A stretch of 7,919 nt of DNA from an uncultured Bacteroidota bacterium (GTDB taxonomy: Bacteria > Bacteroidota > Bacteroidia > UKL13-3), in contig CAIVPY010000586.1 in assembly GCA_903907885.1 (NCBI GenBank), positions 1 to 7,919 of the forward strand, read 5' to 3'. The position numbers and the translations under genes were made by a program. Each line of letters begins with the position of its first letter. Position 1 is the first letter of the stretch. Below the pieces are notes generated by a model. The model had not been told where the DNA came from. It saw only the letters and a list, made by a program, of their open reading frames with translations, and did no database searches. This document shows positions 1 to 5,620 of this stretch, in pieces.

Positions 1-2
1 GG

Positions 3-647
3 TGTGCAGGTAATGGCGGAGCGTGTAATTCTTGCGGAAATGATTATAAAGACAATATGGATTCTCAATTTTGGAAAACAACACCTATCAACACTAGTGC
101 ATACCAAAATCTAAGTTTTAGTTGGTGGATGGATTATGACTTTAATAATACAGGTACGAATGACGTTCTTTCTAAATATTGGTGGAATGGAACTAGTTGG
201 GTAGTTAGTATAACTTCATACAACAGTTCTTCTGCTCAAGATGGGTTAGGTTGGTTTTTGCATACCGCCACTTTCACGGGAACACAAACTATTTTTGACT
301 ACCTTTTTCAATTTACATCCAATAGTATAGGAACATCTTTCGGGGTTTACATTGACGATATTCAGTTATCAGGAACTTTACTAGCATCAGGTGTAAAAGA
401 AGAAAACAATAGCTTATCCCCAGTAAAAATATATCCTAATCCTAACAATGGCATATTTACTATTTCAATCACTAATGATATAGTATTGACTATAACAAAC
501 GAAATAGGGCAAAAAATAAGAACAATTTCCTTAACTTCTAAAAACAATCATAAAATTGAGATTTCCGATTTATCGGAAGGAATCTATTTTATAACTGGCA
601 ACAATGGGAAAGAATTTGTGAAAGAAAAAATTATCGTAACGAAATAA
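3..647 (+). CDS. C-terminal part of a secreted protein with a type IX secretion (T9SS) sorting domain, 5' partial
   Basis: The reading frame is open from the first bases (codon phase begins at base 3), so the gene starts outside the window; the ATG at 57 is internal. 214 residues are visible. The first ~125 are rich in Trp, Asn, Ser and Thr and end in a VYIDDIQLSG stretch, which resembles the last strand of jelly-roll (MAM or carbohydrate-binding-like) domains. After a short linker, visible residues ~139-214 form a typical type A T9SS C-terminal sorting domain: IYPNPNNG, then a beta-rich segment, then DLSEGIYF, ending in a basic KIIVTK tail. Known role of such a domain: it directs export across the outer membrane by the Por/T9SS machinery and is then usually cleaved, with the protein anchored on the surface or released. 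The passenger's function cannot be told from this fragment. The next gene follows after 22 nt on the same strand. Confidence 0.85.
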   Translation, partial: CAGNGGACNSCGNDYKDNMDSQFWKTTPINTSAYQNLSFSWWMDYDFNNTGTNDVLSKYWWNGTSWVVSITSYNSSSAQDGLGWFLHTATFTGTQTIFDYLFQFTSNSIGTSFGVYIDDIQLSGTLLASGVKEENNSLSPVKIYPNPNNGIFTISITNDIVLTITNEIGQKIRTISLTSKNNHKIEISDLSEGIYFITGNNGKEFVKEKIIVTK

Positions 648-669
648 TAACAAAAAAAAATCAAATCAA

Positions 670-1119
670 ATGAAAACAAAACTACTTAAAATCCTAATTC
701 TAAGTGTGCTTTTTTTAGGCACTTTCAGCTCTTGCAAAAAAGAAAAAATAAAAGGCTGTAAAGATGTTCATGCGACTAATTATAAATCAACTGCTGAAGA
801 AGATGATGGTTCATGCCAATTTCAATCAAAAGTTATATTTTGGCAAAATCAAACCAATGCTGGTACTTGGTCTGCATTAGGCGTTACAGCTCTTAAATTT
901 TATGTTGATGGGGAACTTATAGGTTCTTGTGCAGCGAATGTATATAATTCATCTCCGCCATCTTGTAGCGGAAATGGTCAGGCATCATCAACAAGAAACA
1001 TGGGTTCATCAAAAACTAAAAACGCATCTTATAGTGTTAAAGACCAATCAAATGTTGAATGGTATAATGGAACAATTTCACTTGATGGAAGTACTTGCTC
1101 AACCCAACAGTTCAACTAA
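670..1119 (+). CDS. Small surface lipoprotein with a GC-x-ATNY-x-DDGSC motif
   Basis: 149 residues. The N-terminus has two lysines, a hydrophobic stretch and a lipobox ending in FSSC, so Cys22 should be lipidated by signal peptidase II and the protein anchored to the outer membrane. The following KKEK does not exclude surface exposure. Residues 29-49 (G-C-K-D, then ATNY, ending DDGSC) match a short cysteine-bounded motif common in Bacteroidota and other marine-bacterial surface proteins, often as tandem GCTDPxAxNYNPxAxxDDGSC units; here there is one copy. The remaining ~100 residues are rich in Ser, Asn and Thr and carry three more cysteines (87, 99, 143), suggesting disulfides in an extracellular beta-rich domain. 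No enzymatic motif is seen. It sits 22 nt behind the T9SS cargo gene and could be co-transcribed with it. The function is unknown. Confidence 0.85.
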   Translation: MKTKLLKILILSVLFLGTFSSCKKEKIKGCKDVHATNYKSTAEEDDGSCQFQSKVIFWQNQTNAGTWSALGVTALKFYVDGELIGSCAANVYNSSPPSCSGNGQASSTRNMGSSKTKNASYSVKDQSNVEWYNGTISLDGSTCSTQQFN

Positions 1120-1138
1120 AATATAATTACAACTTGAT

Positions 1139-1175
1139 AAAAAGCCTACTAATGCTTTGAGTTAGTAGGCTTTTT
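1139..1175. terminator. Bidirectional intrinsic terminator
   Basis: A perfect 14-bp inverted repeat (1139-1152 with 1162-1175; arms AAAAAGCCTACTAA and TTAGTAGGCTTTTT) encloses a 9-nt loop. The T-run ends the + strand lipoprotein gene, and the mirrored A-run gives a T-run on the - strand, where the hairpin can end the ComEC-recombinase frame. Confidence 0.85.
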
Positions 1176-1250
1176 ATTTGGGACTAATAAAATATGAATG
1201 TAACAAAGAAAGACGTTGTCCTAAATTATTCTTGATTAGAGCGTTTTTGA

Positions 1251-1709
1251 TTATAAGAGCTTCTTAACCTTAATGATTGTTGCCGAAGATTTGTTGCCTG
1301 TCAATTTTGAGATATTCCGAATAGATATTCCCTTTTTAAGCAATTTGACTATTTCCGAATGTTTTTCAAGAAACTCTTTTTTATCCTCTTTTTTTCCTTT
1401 CTCTCTGCCAACTTTACCGCCATTACTAATATAATATTTGTAACCTGAGTTCATACGCTGTTTTATATGTAATCGCTCCATTTGAGCAACGGCAGATAAA
1501 ATTTGAACCATAAACATACTTAAAGGATTAGGGCTTTTGTCCTCATTAAGAGTTTCAAGATTATGGTTTTTTATAAATAAAGAAATTTTTCTATTGTTGA
1601 ATATTTCAATGGTTGATAAAACTTCTACTAAATTTCTCCCTAAACGACTCATTTCCCAAACTAATACTTTATCAATATTATTTTTTTCAATATCTGAAAG
1701 TAACTGCAA
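1251..1709 (-). other. Serine recombinase C-terminal fragment (resolvase/invertase family), catalytic Ser lost
   Basis: Sub-region of the chimeric frame, ~151 residues. It shows the SRLGRN motif with two active-site arginines, a FMVQILSAVAQMER core running into the long E-helix, a GGKVGREKG linker, and a C-terminal helix-turn-helix-like segment (SIRNISKLTG). This is the layout of small serine recombinases common on Bacteroidota mobile elements. Roughly 55-65 N-terminal residues, including the Y-x-R-V-S nucleophile motif, are replaced by ComEC sequence. Without the serine it cannot cut DNA, though DNA binding by the tail is possible. The stop codon is followed by ~75 nt and then the bidirectional hairpin. 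Confidence 0.85.
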
Positions 1710-2948
1710 GCCAACAGGAAAAGTAGCTATTTGAGCAGCTATTGACACTGCCGTTATGCTCCATATTTGATCTACCAACCAATACTTTGGTTGATACCAA
1801 TTATATATTGTTTTTTGAAAAGTTACAATTCCTAAAACTGCTAGATAACTTAGTTGAAAACCTACGTTAGCAATTATATTCGTATCAAAAATTAATATCA
1901 CAAATGCTGATGTTGCAAGTGTGTTATAAATGTTTACATCCCGTTTAAAAAGTTTACCAACAATCATAAAACTAAACATAACAGTGGCCCTGAGAATGGA
2001 TGGAGAAAAGCCACATAACAATGAGTAGATCCAAAGCAAAACAATACTAATAATTGCTTTCAATATCTTTCCCCATCTTTTTTTATCAAGAAAAATCAGC
2101 AGTTTTGAAATAATCCAGAATATGATACCTACGTGCATTCCACTAACGGCTAATACATGAAGTGTCCCAGTGTTTGAATAGGCTTTCACCACATCGGCAT
2201 CTATGTCGTCATCATAGCCATAAAGCAACGCCTGACTAACAGCAACTTCAGTTTTAGATTCGACATATTTATTTAATACATCTTTAAAATATTGCTGCGC
2301 TGTATAAGAAAATTCGAAGAGAAAATTCTTTTTTGAAATGCCTGTTTTTATAAAATCACCAAGACGTAAATAACTTTGGTGGTAAATATTATTAAAGGCT
2401 AAATACCTTTTATAATTGAACTCGTAAGGGTTTTGTGGGGGTTGGGCTTCTTTGTAATTCGACCTCAATAATAATATATCGCCATAATGAATACCGCTAA
2501 TAACACTACTATCCTTTTGAAAATAAATAGCTAACTTACCTATACATTTATGAGAAATGCCATTGCTATCAACAACCTCAACAACTTCAGCTAAACCTTT
2601 GTATGATTTTTTACGTTCGAGCAGTGGCTCTATAATACGCACCTCTATATATTTGGATGTATATTTACTAAAATGGCTAGGGTTTAAAATATCTTTCTGA
2701 GAAACATGAAGTGCAAGTCCAAAACAAAAAATAAATACATTTAATGCAAGCCCATTAATCCAAATGTGGTTAAAAGATTTCATCCATTTTATAGTTGCCA
2801 AATACAAACACCCACTAAATATCAAAAGGTTAATGATAAAAAAATATGAAAACTCAAGAAACATACTCAATCCTATACCTATTACAAAAGGGAAAAATAT
2901 CCTAACAAAAGGTACTTGATGCCAATATGAATTTGAACGGGTGTTCAC
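1251..2948 (-). CDS. Chimeric ORF: ComEC channel N-terminal part fused to serine recombinase C-terminal part
   Basis: One 565-codon frame joins two unrelated proteins. Residues 1-413 are ComEC/Rec2-like: hydrophobic N-terminal helices (~14-85), a soluble DUF4131-like region (~90-200), then the competence domain with HVLAVSGMHVG (264-274), GFSPSILRA (313-321) and FQLSYLAVLGI (364-374). ComEC is the inner-membrane channel that imports single-stranded DNA during natural transformation; relatives are usually 650-750 residues. Residues ~415-565 instead match a small serine recombinase: LLSDIEKN, the active-site SRLGRN (Arg435, Arg438), AQMER in the long helix (488-492), and a helix-turn-helix-like tail (~530-560). 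Missing are the last third of the competence domain, any metallo-hydrolase tail, and the recombinase N-terminus with its catalytic serine. The start at 2946-2948 leaves a normal ComEC N-terminus. Neither half looks functional alone. It is either a real fusion or rearrangement, or an assembly join. Confidence 0.85.
   Translation of the reverse strand: MNTRSNSYWHQVPFVRIFFPFVIGIGLSMFLEFSYFFIINLLIFSGCLYLATIKWMKSFNHIWINGLALNVFIFCFGLALHVSQKDILNPSHFSKYTSKYIEVRIIEPLLERKKSYKGLAEVVEVVDSNGISHKCIGKLAIYFQKDSSVISGIHYGDILLLRSNYKEAQPPQNPYEFNYKRYLAFNNIYHQSYLRLGDFIKTGISKKNFLFEFSYTAQQYFKDVLNKYVESKTEVAVSQALLYGYDDDIDADVVKAYSNTGTLHVLAVSGMHVGIIFWIISKLLIFLDKKRWGKILKAIISIVLLWIYSLLCGFSPSILRATVMFSFMIVGKLFKRDVNIYNTLATSAFVILIFDTNIIANVGFQLSYLAVLGIVTFQKTIYNWYQPKYWLVDQIWSITAVSIAAQIATFPVGLQLLSDIEKNNIDKVLVWEMSRLGRNLVEVLSTIEIFNNRKISLFIKNHNLETLNEDKSPNPLSMFMVQILSAVAQMERLHIKQRMNSGYKYYISNGGKVGREKGKKEDKKEFLEKHSEIVKLLKKGISIRNISKLTGNKSSATIIKVKKLL
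1710..2948 (-). other. comEC: ComEC/Rec2-derived segment, truncated within the competence domain
   Basis: Sub-region of the chimeric frame. It has ComEC motifs up to AAQIATFPVG (residues 404-413), where ComEC proteins normally continue with GL-x-Y-x-F and more membrane helices. About 250-300 residues usual for the family are absent, and nothing in this window resembles the missing end. DNA import is unlikely unless the rest is encoded elsewhere. The reading frame itself is clean, with no internal stops or frameshifts, so the loss is either recent or artificial. Confidence 0.8.
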
Positions 2949-2960
2949 TTAATTTGAATA

Positions 2961-2993
2961 TAAAACTAGCTATGTGAGTTGTATAAATACCAA
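2961..2993 (-). promoter_or_regulatory. Possible promoter of the comEC-recombinase frame
   Basis: On the - strand TTG (2991-2993) stands 22 nt before TAGTTTTA (2961-2968), one base off the Bacteroidota TAnnTTTG -7 box. The implied leader is very short, so this is weak. Confidence 0.25.
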
Positions 2994-3010
2994 TATTGAT
3001 TCAAAGAAAG

Positions 3011-3018
3011 TATTTTTG
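3011..3018 (+). promoter_or_regulatory. -7 promoter box (TATTTTTG) for the cytochrome b-like gene
   Basis: An exact TAnnTTTG match, the Bacteroidota primary sigma -7 element, ends 16 nt before the ATG at 3035. No well-spaced -33 TTG is seen; the nearest (2996-2998) is only 12 nt upstream. Confidence 0.4.
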
Positions 3019-3034
3019 ACACAAATTAAAAACC

Positions 3035-3490
3035 ATGTATCAAACTATATTAATACTTCACAATGCACTTCGCTGGATCTTTTTATTACTAGCGGTATTC
3101 ACAATTTTAAAGGCACTCTTGGGTGTAATTAACAATACTCCTTTTGGCTCTATCGATAACAAAGCAGCCAAATTTTTTATTATTGTATGCCATTCCCAAT
3201 TGTTAATAGGTTTATTACTATTATTCATAAGCCCCGCCATTCATTTACATCTTGAACAAGGAATGGGAGCAATTATGAAAGATAAACTAATGAGACTTCA
3301 AATTATAGAGCATCCACTTACCATGATCATTGGTGTAGCGCTTATTCAAATAGGGAAAATAAAAACACGTAAAGCATACGAAGATGTGTTGAAACACAAA
3401 CGAAGTTTAATATACTATAGCTTGGGGTTAATTTTGATTTTATCTCGAATTCCTTGGGGAAACACACCCCTATTTAGAGGAATGGAATAA
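3035..3490 (+). CDS. Small four-helix membrane protein, cytochrome b-like
   Basis: 151 residues with four predicted membrane helices: ~4-31, 45-69, 93-108 and 124-141. Histidines lie near helix ends or inside helices: His9 in LHNALRW, His53 in VCHSQLLIG, and His93 in EHPLTMIIG. This pattern, with the closing IPWGNTP stretch, resembles a family of ~150-residue Bacteroidota membrane proteins often labelled cytochrome b-like, from memory of the family and not from a search. If the resemblance is real, paired histidines could hold haem in the inner membrane; binding itself is inference. It is transcribed divergently from the ComEC-recombinase frame, with 86 nt between them holding candidate promoters for both. 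Its stop codon lies in the A-run that forms the terminator of the convergent tRNA gene. No charged-residue motif suggests a transporter. Confidence 0.75.
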   Translation: MYQTILILHNALRWIFLLLAVFTILKALLGVINNTPFGSIDNKAAKFFIIVCHSQLLIGLLLLFISPAIHLHLEQGMGAIMKDKLMRLQIIEHPLTMIIGVALIQIGKIKTRKAYEDVLKHKRSLIYYSLGLILILSRIPWGNTPLFRGME

Positions 3491-3516
3491 AAAAAGCCCT
3501 TGAAATCAAGGGCTTT
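3489..3516 (-). terminator. Intrinsic terminator of tRNA-Cys
   Basis: A 10-bp stem (3493-3502 with 3507-3516; AAAGCCCTTG / CAAGGGCTTT) has a 4-nt loop and is followed on the - strand by seven T (3489-3495). It lies 4 nt past the tRNA 3' end. On the + strand the T-run is only the three T of the stem, so it is weaker for the upstream membrane-protein gene. Confidence 0.75.
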
Positions 3517-3520
3517 AGTG

Positions 3521-3591
3521 AGGACTCGAGCAGATTCGAACTGCTGTAGGAGCTTTTGCAGAGCTCAGCCTAGCCGCTCGGCCACGAGTCC
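3521..3591 (-). tRNA. tRNA-Cys (anticodon GCA)
   Basis: The - strand folds into a full cloverleaf of 71 nt. The acceptor stem is GGACTCG / CGAGTCC; the D arm contains GCCGAGCGGCTAGGC; the anticodon stem GAGCT / AGCTC holds the loop CTGCAAA with anticodon GCA (bases 3557-3559); the T arm is GCAG-TTCGAAT-CTGC. The discriminator base is U73, a key identity element for cysteinyl-tRNA synthetase. The 3' CCA is not encoded (the next bases are CAC), so it must be added by a CCA-adding enzyme. It stands alone between two + strand protein genes, with its own -7 box and terminator. Confidence 0.95.
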
Positions 3592-3602
3592 TTTTGCGGG
3601 GG

Positions 3603-3610
3603 CAAATATA
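3603..3610 (-). promoter_or_regulatory. -7 promoter box (TATATTTG) of tRNA-Cys
   Basis: An exact TAnnTTTG match on the - strand ends 11 nt before the tRNA 5' end. A TTTG at 3626-3629 lies 15 nt further upstream, a slightly short spacer for the -33 element. Confidence 0.5.
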
Positions 3611-3681
3611 AAAAAAATACTTTGCCAAAGAAGTTTTTCCGAAAATTCTAATCTAAAACTCATTTTGATTACCCAAAAAAC

Positions 3682-3689
3682 TATATTTG
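3682..3689 (+). promoter_or_regulatory. -7 promoter box (TATATTTG) of the DUF4920 gene
   Basis: An exact TAnnTTTG match ends 24 nt before the ATG at 3714; TTTG at 3664-3667 is 14 nt upstream. It overlaps the alternative in-frame ATG at 3687, which argues against that start. Confidence 0.5.
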
Positions 3690-3713
3690 CTAGCATTAAA
3701 TACAAATAAAATT

Positions 3714-4157
3714 ATGAAAAGAATTATTGTTAGTTTTACGTTGTTATTTGCTTTAACAGCATTTGTTTCTGCTCAAAATTTTGGAGCTAAAATAACAGAC
3801 AAAGGAGCCATCTCGTTAGCTGAATTAAAAACTAAAATGGGTAGCAAAAAAGAAATGGAAGGCAAGGTAACTGCCAAAATTGAAGAAGTTTGCCAAAAGA
3901 AGGGTTGTTGGATGAACTTGGTGGATGGAAAAGGAAACAAAATCAGAGTAACATTTAAAGACTATGCATTTTTTATGCCTAAAAATGGCGCAGGTAAAAC
4001 TGCTATTATTGAAGGTGTTGCTAGCTTAGAAGAAACTAGTATTGCTGATTTAAAAGAGTACGCTAAAGATGCTGGAAAAAGCAAAGAAGAAATAGCTAAA
4101 ATAGTATCCACCAAAAAAGAATTGGTATTTGAAGCAAGTGGGGTTATCTTAAAATAA
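3714..4157 (+). CDS. Exported DUF4920 domain protein
   Basis: 147 residues from the ATG at 3714. I chose this over the upstream in-frame ATG at 3687 because it begins a clean signal peptide (MKRIIVSF, hydrophobic core, cut after VSA-Q) and because 3687 lies inside the -7 box. The mature protein starts NFGAKITDKGAISLAEL and carries VCQKKGCWMNLVDG, then IRVTFKDYAFFMPK and an EG-x-A-S stretch. This is the pattern of DUF4920 (recognised from memory), a small beta-rich periplasmic domain of unknown function found mainly in Bacteroidota. The two cysteines of C-x4-C could form a disulfide or bind metal; this is inference. The C-terminal third is Lys/Glu-rich and likely helical before a final EASGVILK strand. 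It has its own promoter and terminator, so it is probably a single-gene unit. Function unknown. Confidence 0.85.
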   Translation: MKRIIVSFTLLFALTAFVSAQNFGAKITDKGAISLAELKTKMGSKKEMEGKVTAKIEEVCQKKGCWMNLVDGKGNKIRVTFKDYAFFMPKNGAGKTAIIEGVASLEETSIADLKEYAKDAGKSKEEIAKIVSTKKELVFEASGVILK

Positions 4158-4178
4158 TCCTTTTAAAAACTAAATTAT

Positions 4179-4212
4179 AAAACGAGATGCTACAAAGTGT
4201 CTCGTTTTTTTT
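4179..4212 (+). terminator. Intrinsic terminator of the DUF4920 gene
   Basis: A 9-bp stem (4179-4187 with 4200-4208; AAAACGAGA / TCTCGTTTT) is followed by a T-run through 4212. It begins 21 nt after the stop codon. Its last T is also the first base of a TAnnTTTG box for the next gene. Confidence 0.75.
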
Positions 4213-4219
4213 ATGTTTG
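4212..4219 (+). promoter_or_regulatory. Possible -7 box (TATGTTTG) directly before the cytochrome lipoprotein
   Basis: A TAnnTTTG match ends only 4 nt before the ATG at 4224, so the transcript would start at or near the start codon (leaderless). No -33 TTG is seen, and the box abuts the terminator T-run, so it may be chance. Confidence 0.25.
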
Positions 4220-4223
4220 ACGA

Positions 4224-4745
4224 ATGAAAAATTTAGTATACAGCCTTTTTGCCCTCTCAATATTATCAATTATTTTTTTTGCATGTGGAAACAATACTGT
4301 GCAAAGCAACAAATCAAATATAGATTCTACAAAGGTTTTAACTGATACAACTAAGATTAATACAGATACTTCTAGTTCCAAATCCTCGTGTGATAATGAA
4401 ACCATAATGGATCCAAACAATCCTAAGCCTATGGCTTTATTGATGAGAGCTTTAGTAGCGTATGCAGATACAATAAAATCAAAATTAACAAGTGGCAAAA
4501 CGGTTAACTCTACTCAATTTCCTTTAATAAAATTTTGGTTGGTTGAACCTACTAACCCCGAAGTATTAGAACCAAAATTCTTCGAAAATGCAAGATTGTT
4601 TTCTGAATCATACAAACAAATATTCTTAACTAACGAAAATACTACACAAATAAAAGCCTTTAATGCTGTTATTGGCAAATGTATTAATTGCCACGAAAGT
4701 TACTGTAGTGGGCCACTTAAAAGGATAAGGAAATTACCTATATAA
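4224..4745 (+). CDS. Lipoprotein with a C-terminal CxxCH haem site (cytochrome c-like)
   Basis: 173 residues. A hydrophobic signal ends in the lipobox FFAC, so Cys21 should be lipidated. A low-complexity Ser/Thr/Asp/Lys linker (~23-60) follows, then a mostly helical domain (~66-173) with DPNNPKPMALLMRAL, a middle FWLVEPTNPEVLEPKFF stretch, and CINCH at 153-157 close to the C-terminus, followed by ESYCSGPLKRI. A haem-binding motif at the end of a helical domain resembles the four-helix class II (cytochrome c') layout, but the CPGP/CSGP-KRI tail also recalls a Bacteroidota-specific cytochrome-like family. Haem would be attached covalently to Cys153 and Cys156 in the periplasm, with His157 as proximal ligand; the distal ligand is not clear. 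Expected roles are electron transfer or gas/stress sensing. Maturation genes are not in the window. The gene lies 29 nt ahead of panB. Confidence 0.8.
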   Translation: MKNLVYSLFALSILSIIFFACGNNTVQSNKSNIDSTKVLTDTTKINTDTSSSKSSCDNETIMDPNNPKPMALLMRALVAYADTIKSKLTSGKTVNSTQFPLIKFWLVEPTNPEVLEPKFFENARLFSESYKQIFLTNENTTQIKAFNAVIGKCINCHESYCSGPLKRIRKLPI

Positions 4746-4774
4746 ATTCACATTCATAATTTGACAACATAAAT

Positions 4775-5590
4775 ATGAGCACCTATAAAGAAATTAAAAA
4801 AGTAACCACCCACACACTTCAAGAAATGAAGCTGAGAGGTGAAAAAATAAGTATGCTTACAGCCTACGATTATAGCATGGCTAAAATATTTGATGCTGCT
4901 AAAATTGATGTTCTTTTGGTGGGGGATAGTGCCAGCAATGTAATGCACGGCCACGAAACCACACTGCCTATAACCTTAGACGAAATGATTAGCCATGCAG
5001 CAGCAGTAATAAGAGCAGTTGACCGCTCGTTGGTTGTTGTTGACTTGCCATTTGGAAGCTATCAAGGAAACTCAAAAGAAGCGCTTAATTCATCTATACG
5101 AATTATGAAAGAAGCAGAAGCTCATGCTGTAAAATTAGAAGGTGGGTCAGAGGTAGTAGAATCTATCAAAAGGATTTTAACTGCTGGCATACCTGTGATG
5201 GGACATCTTGGTTTAACACCTCAAAGTATATACAAATTTGGCACTTACGAAGTGCGTGCTAAACAAGATGCCGAAGCAGACAAGTTGTTGGAGGACGCTA
5301 AATTGCTTGAAGAGGCTGGCTGTTTTGCAATTGTACTCGAAAAAATACCATCTAAGTTAGCCAAGCAAGTAGCTGAAATGATAAAAATACCCATCATAGG
5401 TATAGGTGCTGGCCCAGATGTGGATGGTCAGGTTTTGGTTAGTCATGATATGTTGGGAATTAACAAAGATTTTTCACCCAAATTTCTTCGCAGGTATTTA
5501 AGTTTGTATGATGTCATTCAACAAGCTGTTGAGCAATACATCACAGATGTAAAATCAGTTGATTTTCCTAACGAGAAAGAACAATACTAA
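4775..5590 (+). CDS. panB: 3-methyl-2-oxobutanoate hydroxymethyltransferase (ketopantoate synthase)
   Basis: 271 residues, full length for the family. PanB moves a one-carbon unit from 5,10-methylenetetrahydrofolate to 2-oxoisovalerate to make ketopantoate, the first committed step to pantothenate and coenzyme A, in the cytoplasm. Family motifs are intact: MLTAYDYSMAKIFD (27-40); VGDSASNVMHG (49-59) with metal/substrate residues Asp51-Ser52; DLPFGSYQ (90-97) with Asp90; KLEGG (120-124) with metal ligand Glu122; MGHLGLTPQ (142-150); VLEKIP (187-192) with the probable catalytic Glu189; and GIGAGPDVDGQVLV (209-222). The start at 4775 gives a normal N-terminus. It begins 29 nt after the cytochrome lipoprotein and is followed after 30 nt by the pseudouridine synthase gene, so it probably leads, or lies within, an operon. 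panC and panD are not in the window. Confidence 0.95.
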   Translation: MSTYKEIKKVTTHTLQEMKLRGEKISMLTAYDYSMAKIFDAAKIDVLLVGDSASNVMHGHETTLPITLDEMISHAAAVIRAVDRSLVVVDLPFGSYQGNSKEALNSSIRIMKEAEAHAVKLEGGSEVVESIKRILTAGIPVMGHLGLTPQSIYKFGTYEVRAKQDAEADKLLEDAKLLEEAGCFAIVLEKIPSKLAKQVAEMIKIPIIGIGAGPDVDGQVLVSHDMLGINKDFSPKFLRRYLSLYDVIQQAVEQYITDVKSVDFPNEKEQY

Positions 5591-5620
5591 TAAGGTTTAG
5601 ACCTATACCAATATTATAAA

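Noticed and set aside
1537..1734. Open frame on the + strand opposite the recombinase segment.
   Set aside because: It is a shadow of the - strand frame, with no recognisable motif, and crosses the junction only by chance.
3521..3591. tRNA-Cys as a possible integration (att) site of a mobile element.
   Set aside because: No partial repeat of the tRNA 3' end and no integrase gene were seen beside it; the recombinase fragment is ~1.8 kb away, is a serine-type enzyme and is truncated.
3500..3709. A 69-codon open frame on the + strand.
   Set aside because: It covers the tRNA-Cys gene in antisense and its promoter; the translation is Arg/Ser/Cys-rich without protein-like features.
3687..3713. 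Upstream ATG that would extend the DUF4920 protein by nine residues.
   Set aside because: It lies inside a TAnnTTTG promoter box, and the shorter start at 3714 gives a canonical signal peptide.
4211..4498. 95-codon open frame on the - strand.
   Set aside because: Antisense to the well-supported cytochrome lipoprotein with its lipobox and CINCH motif; it has no signal of its own.
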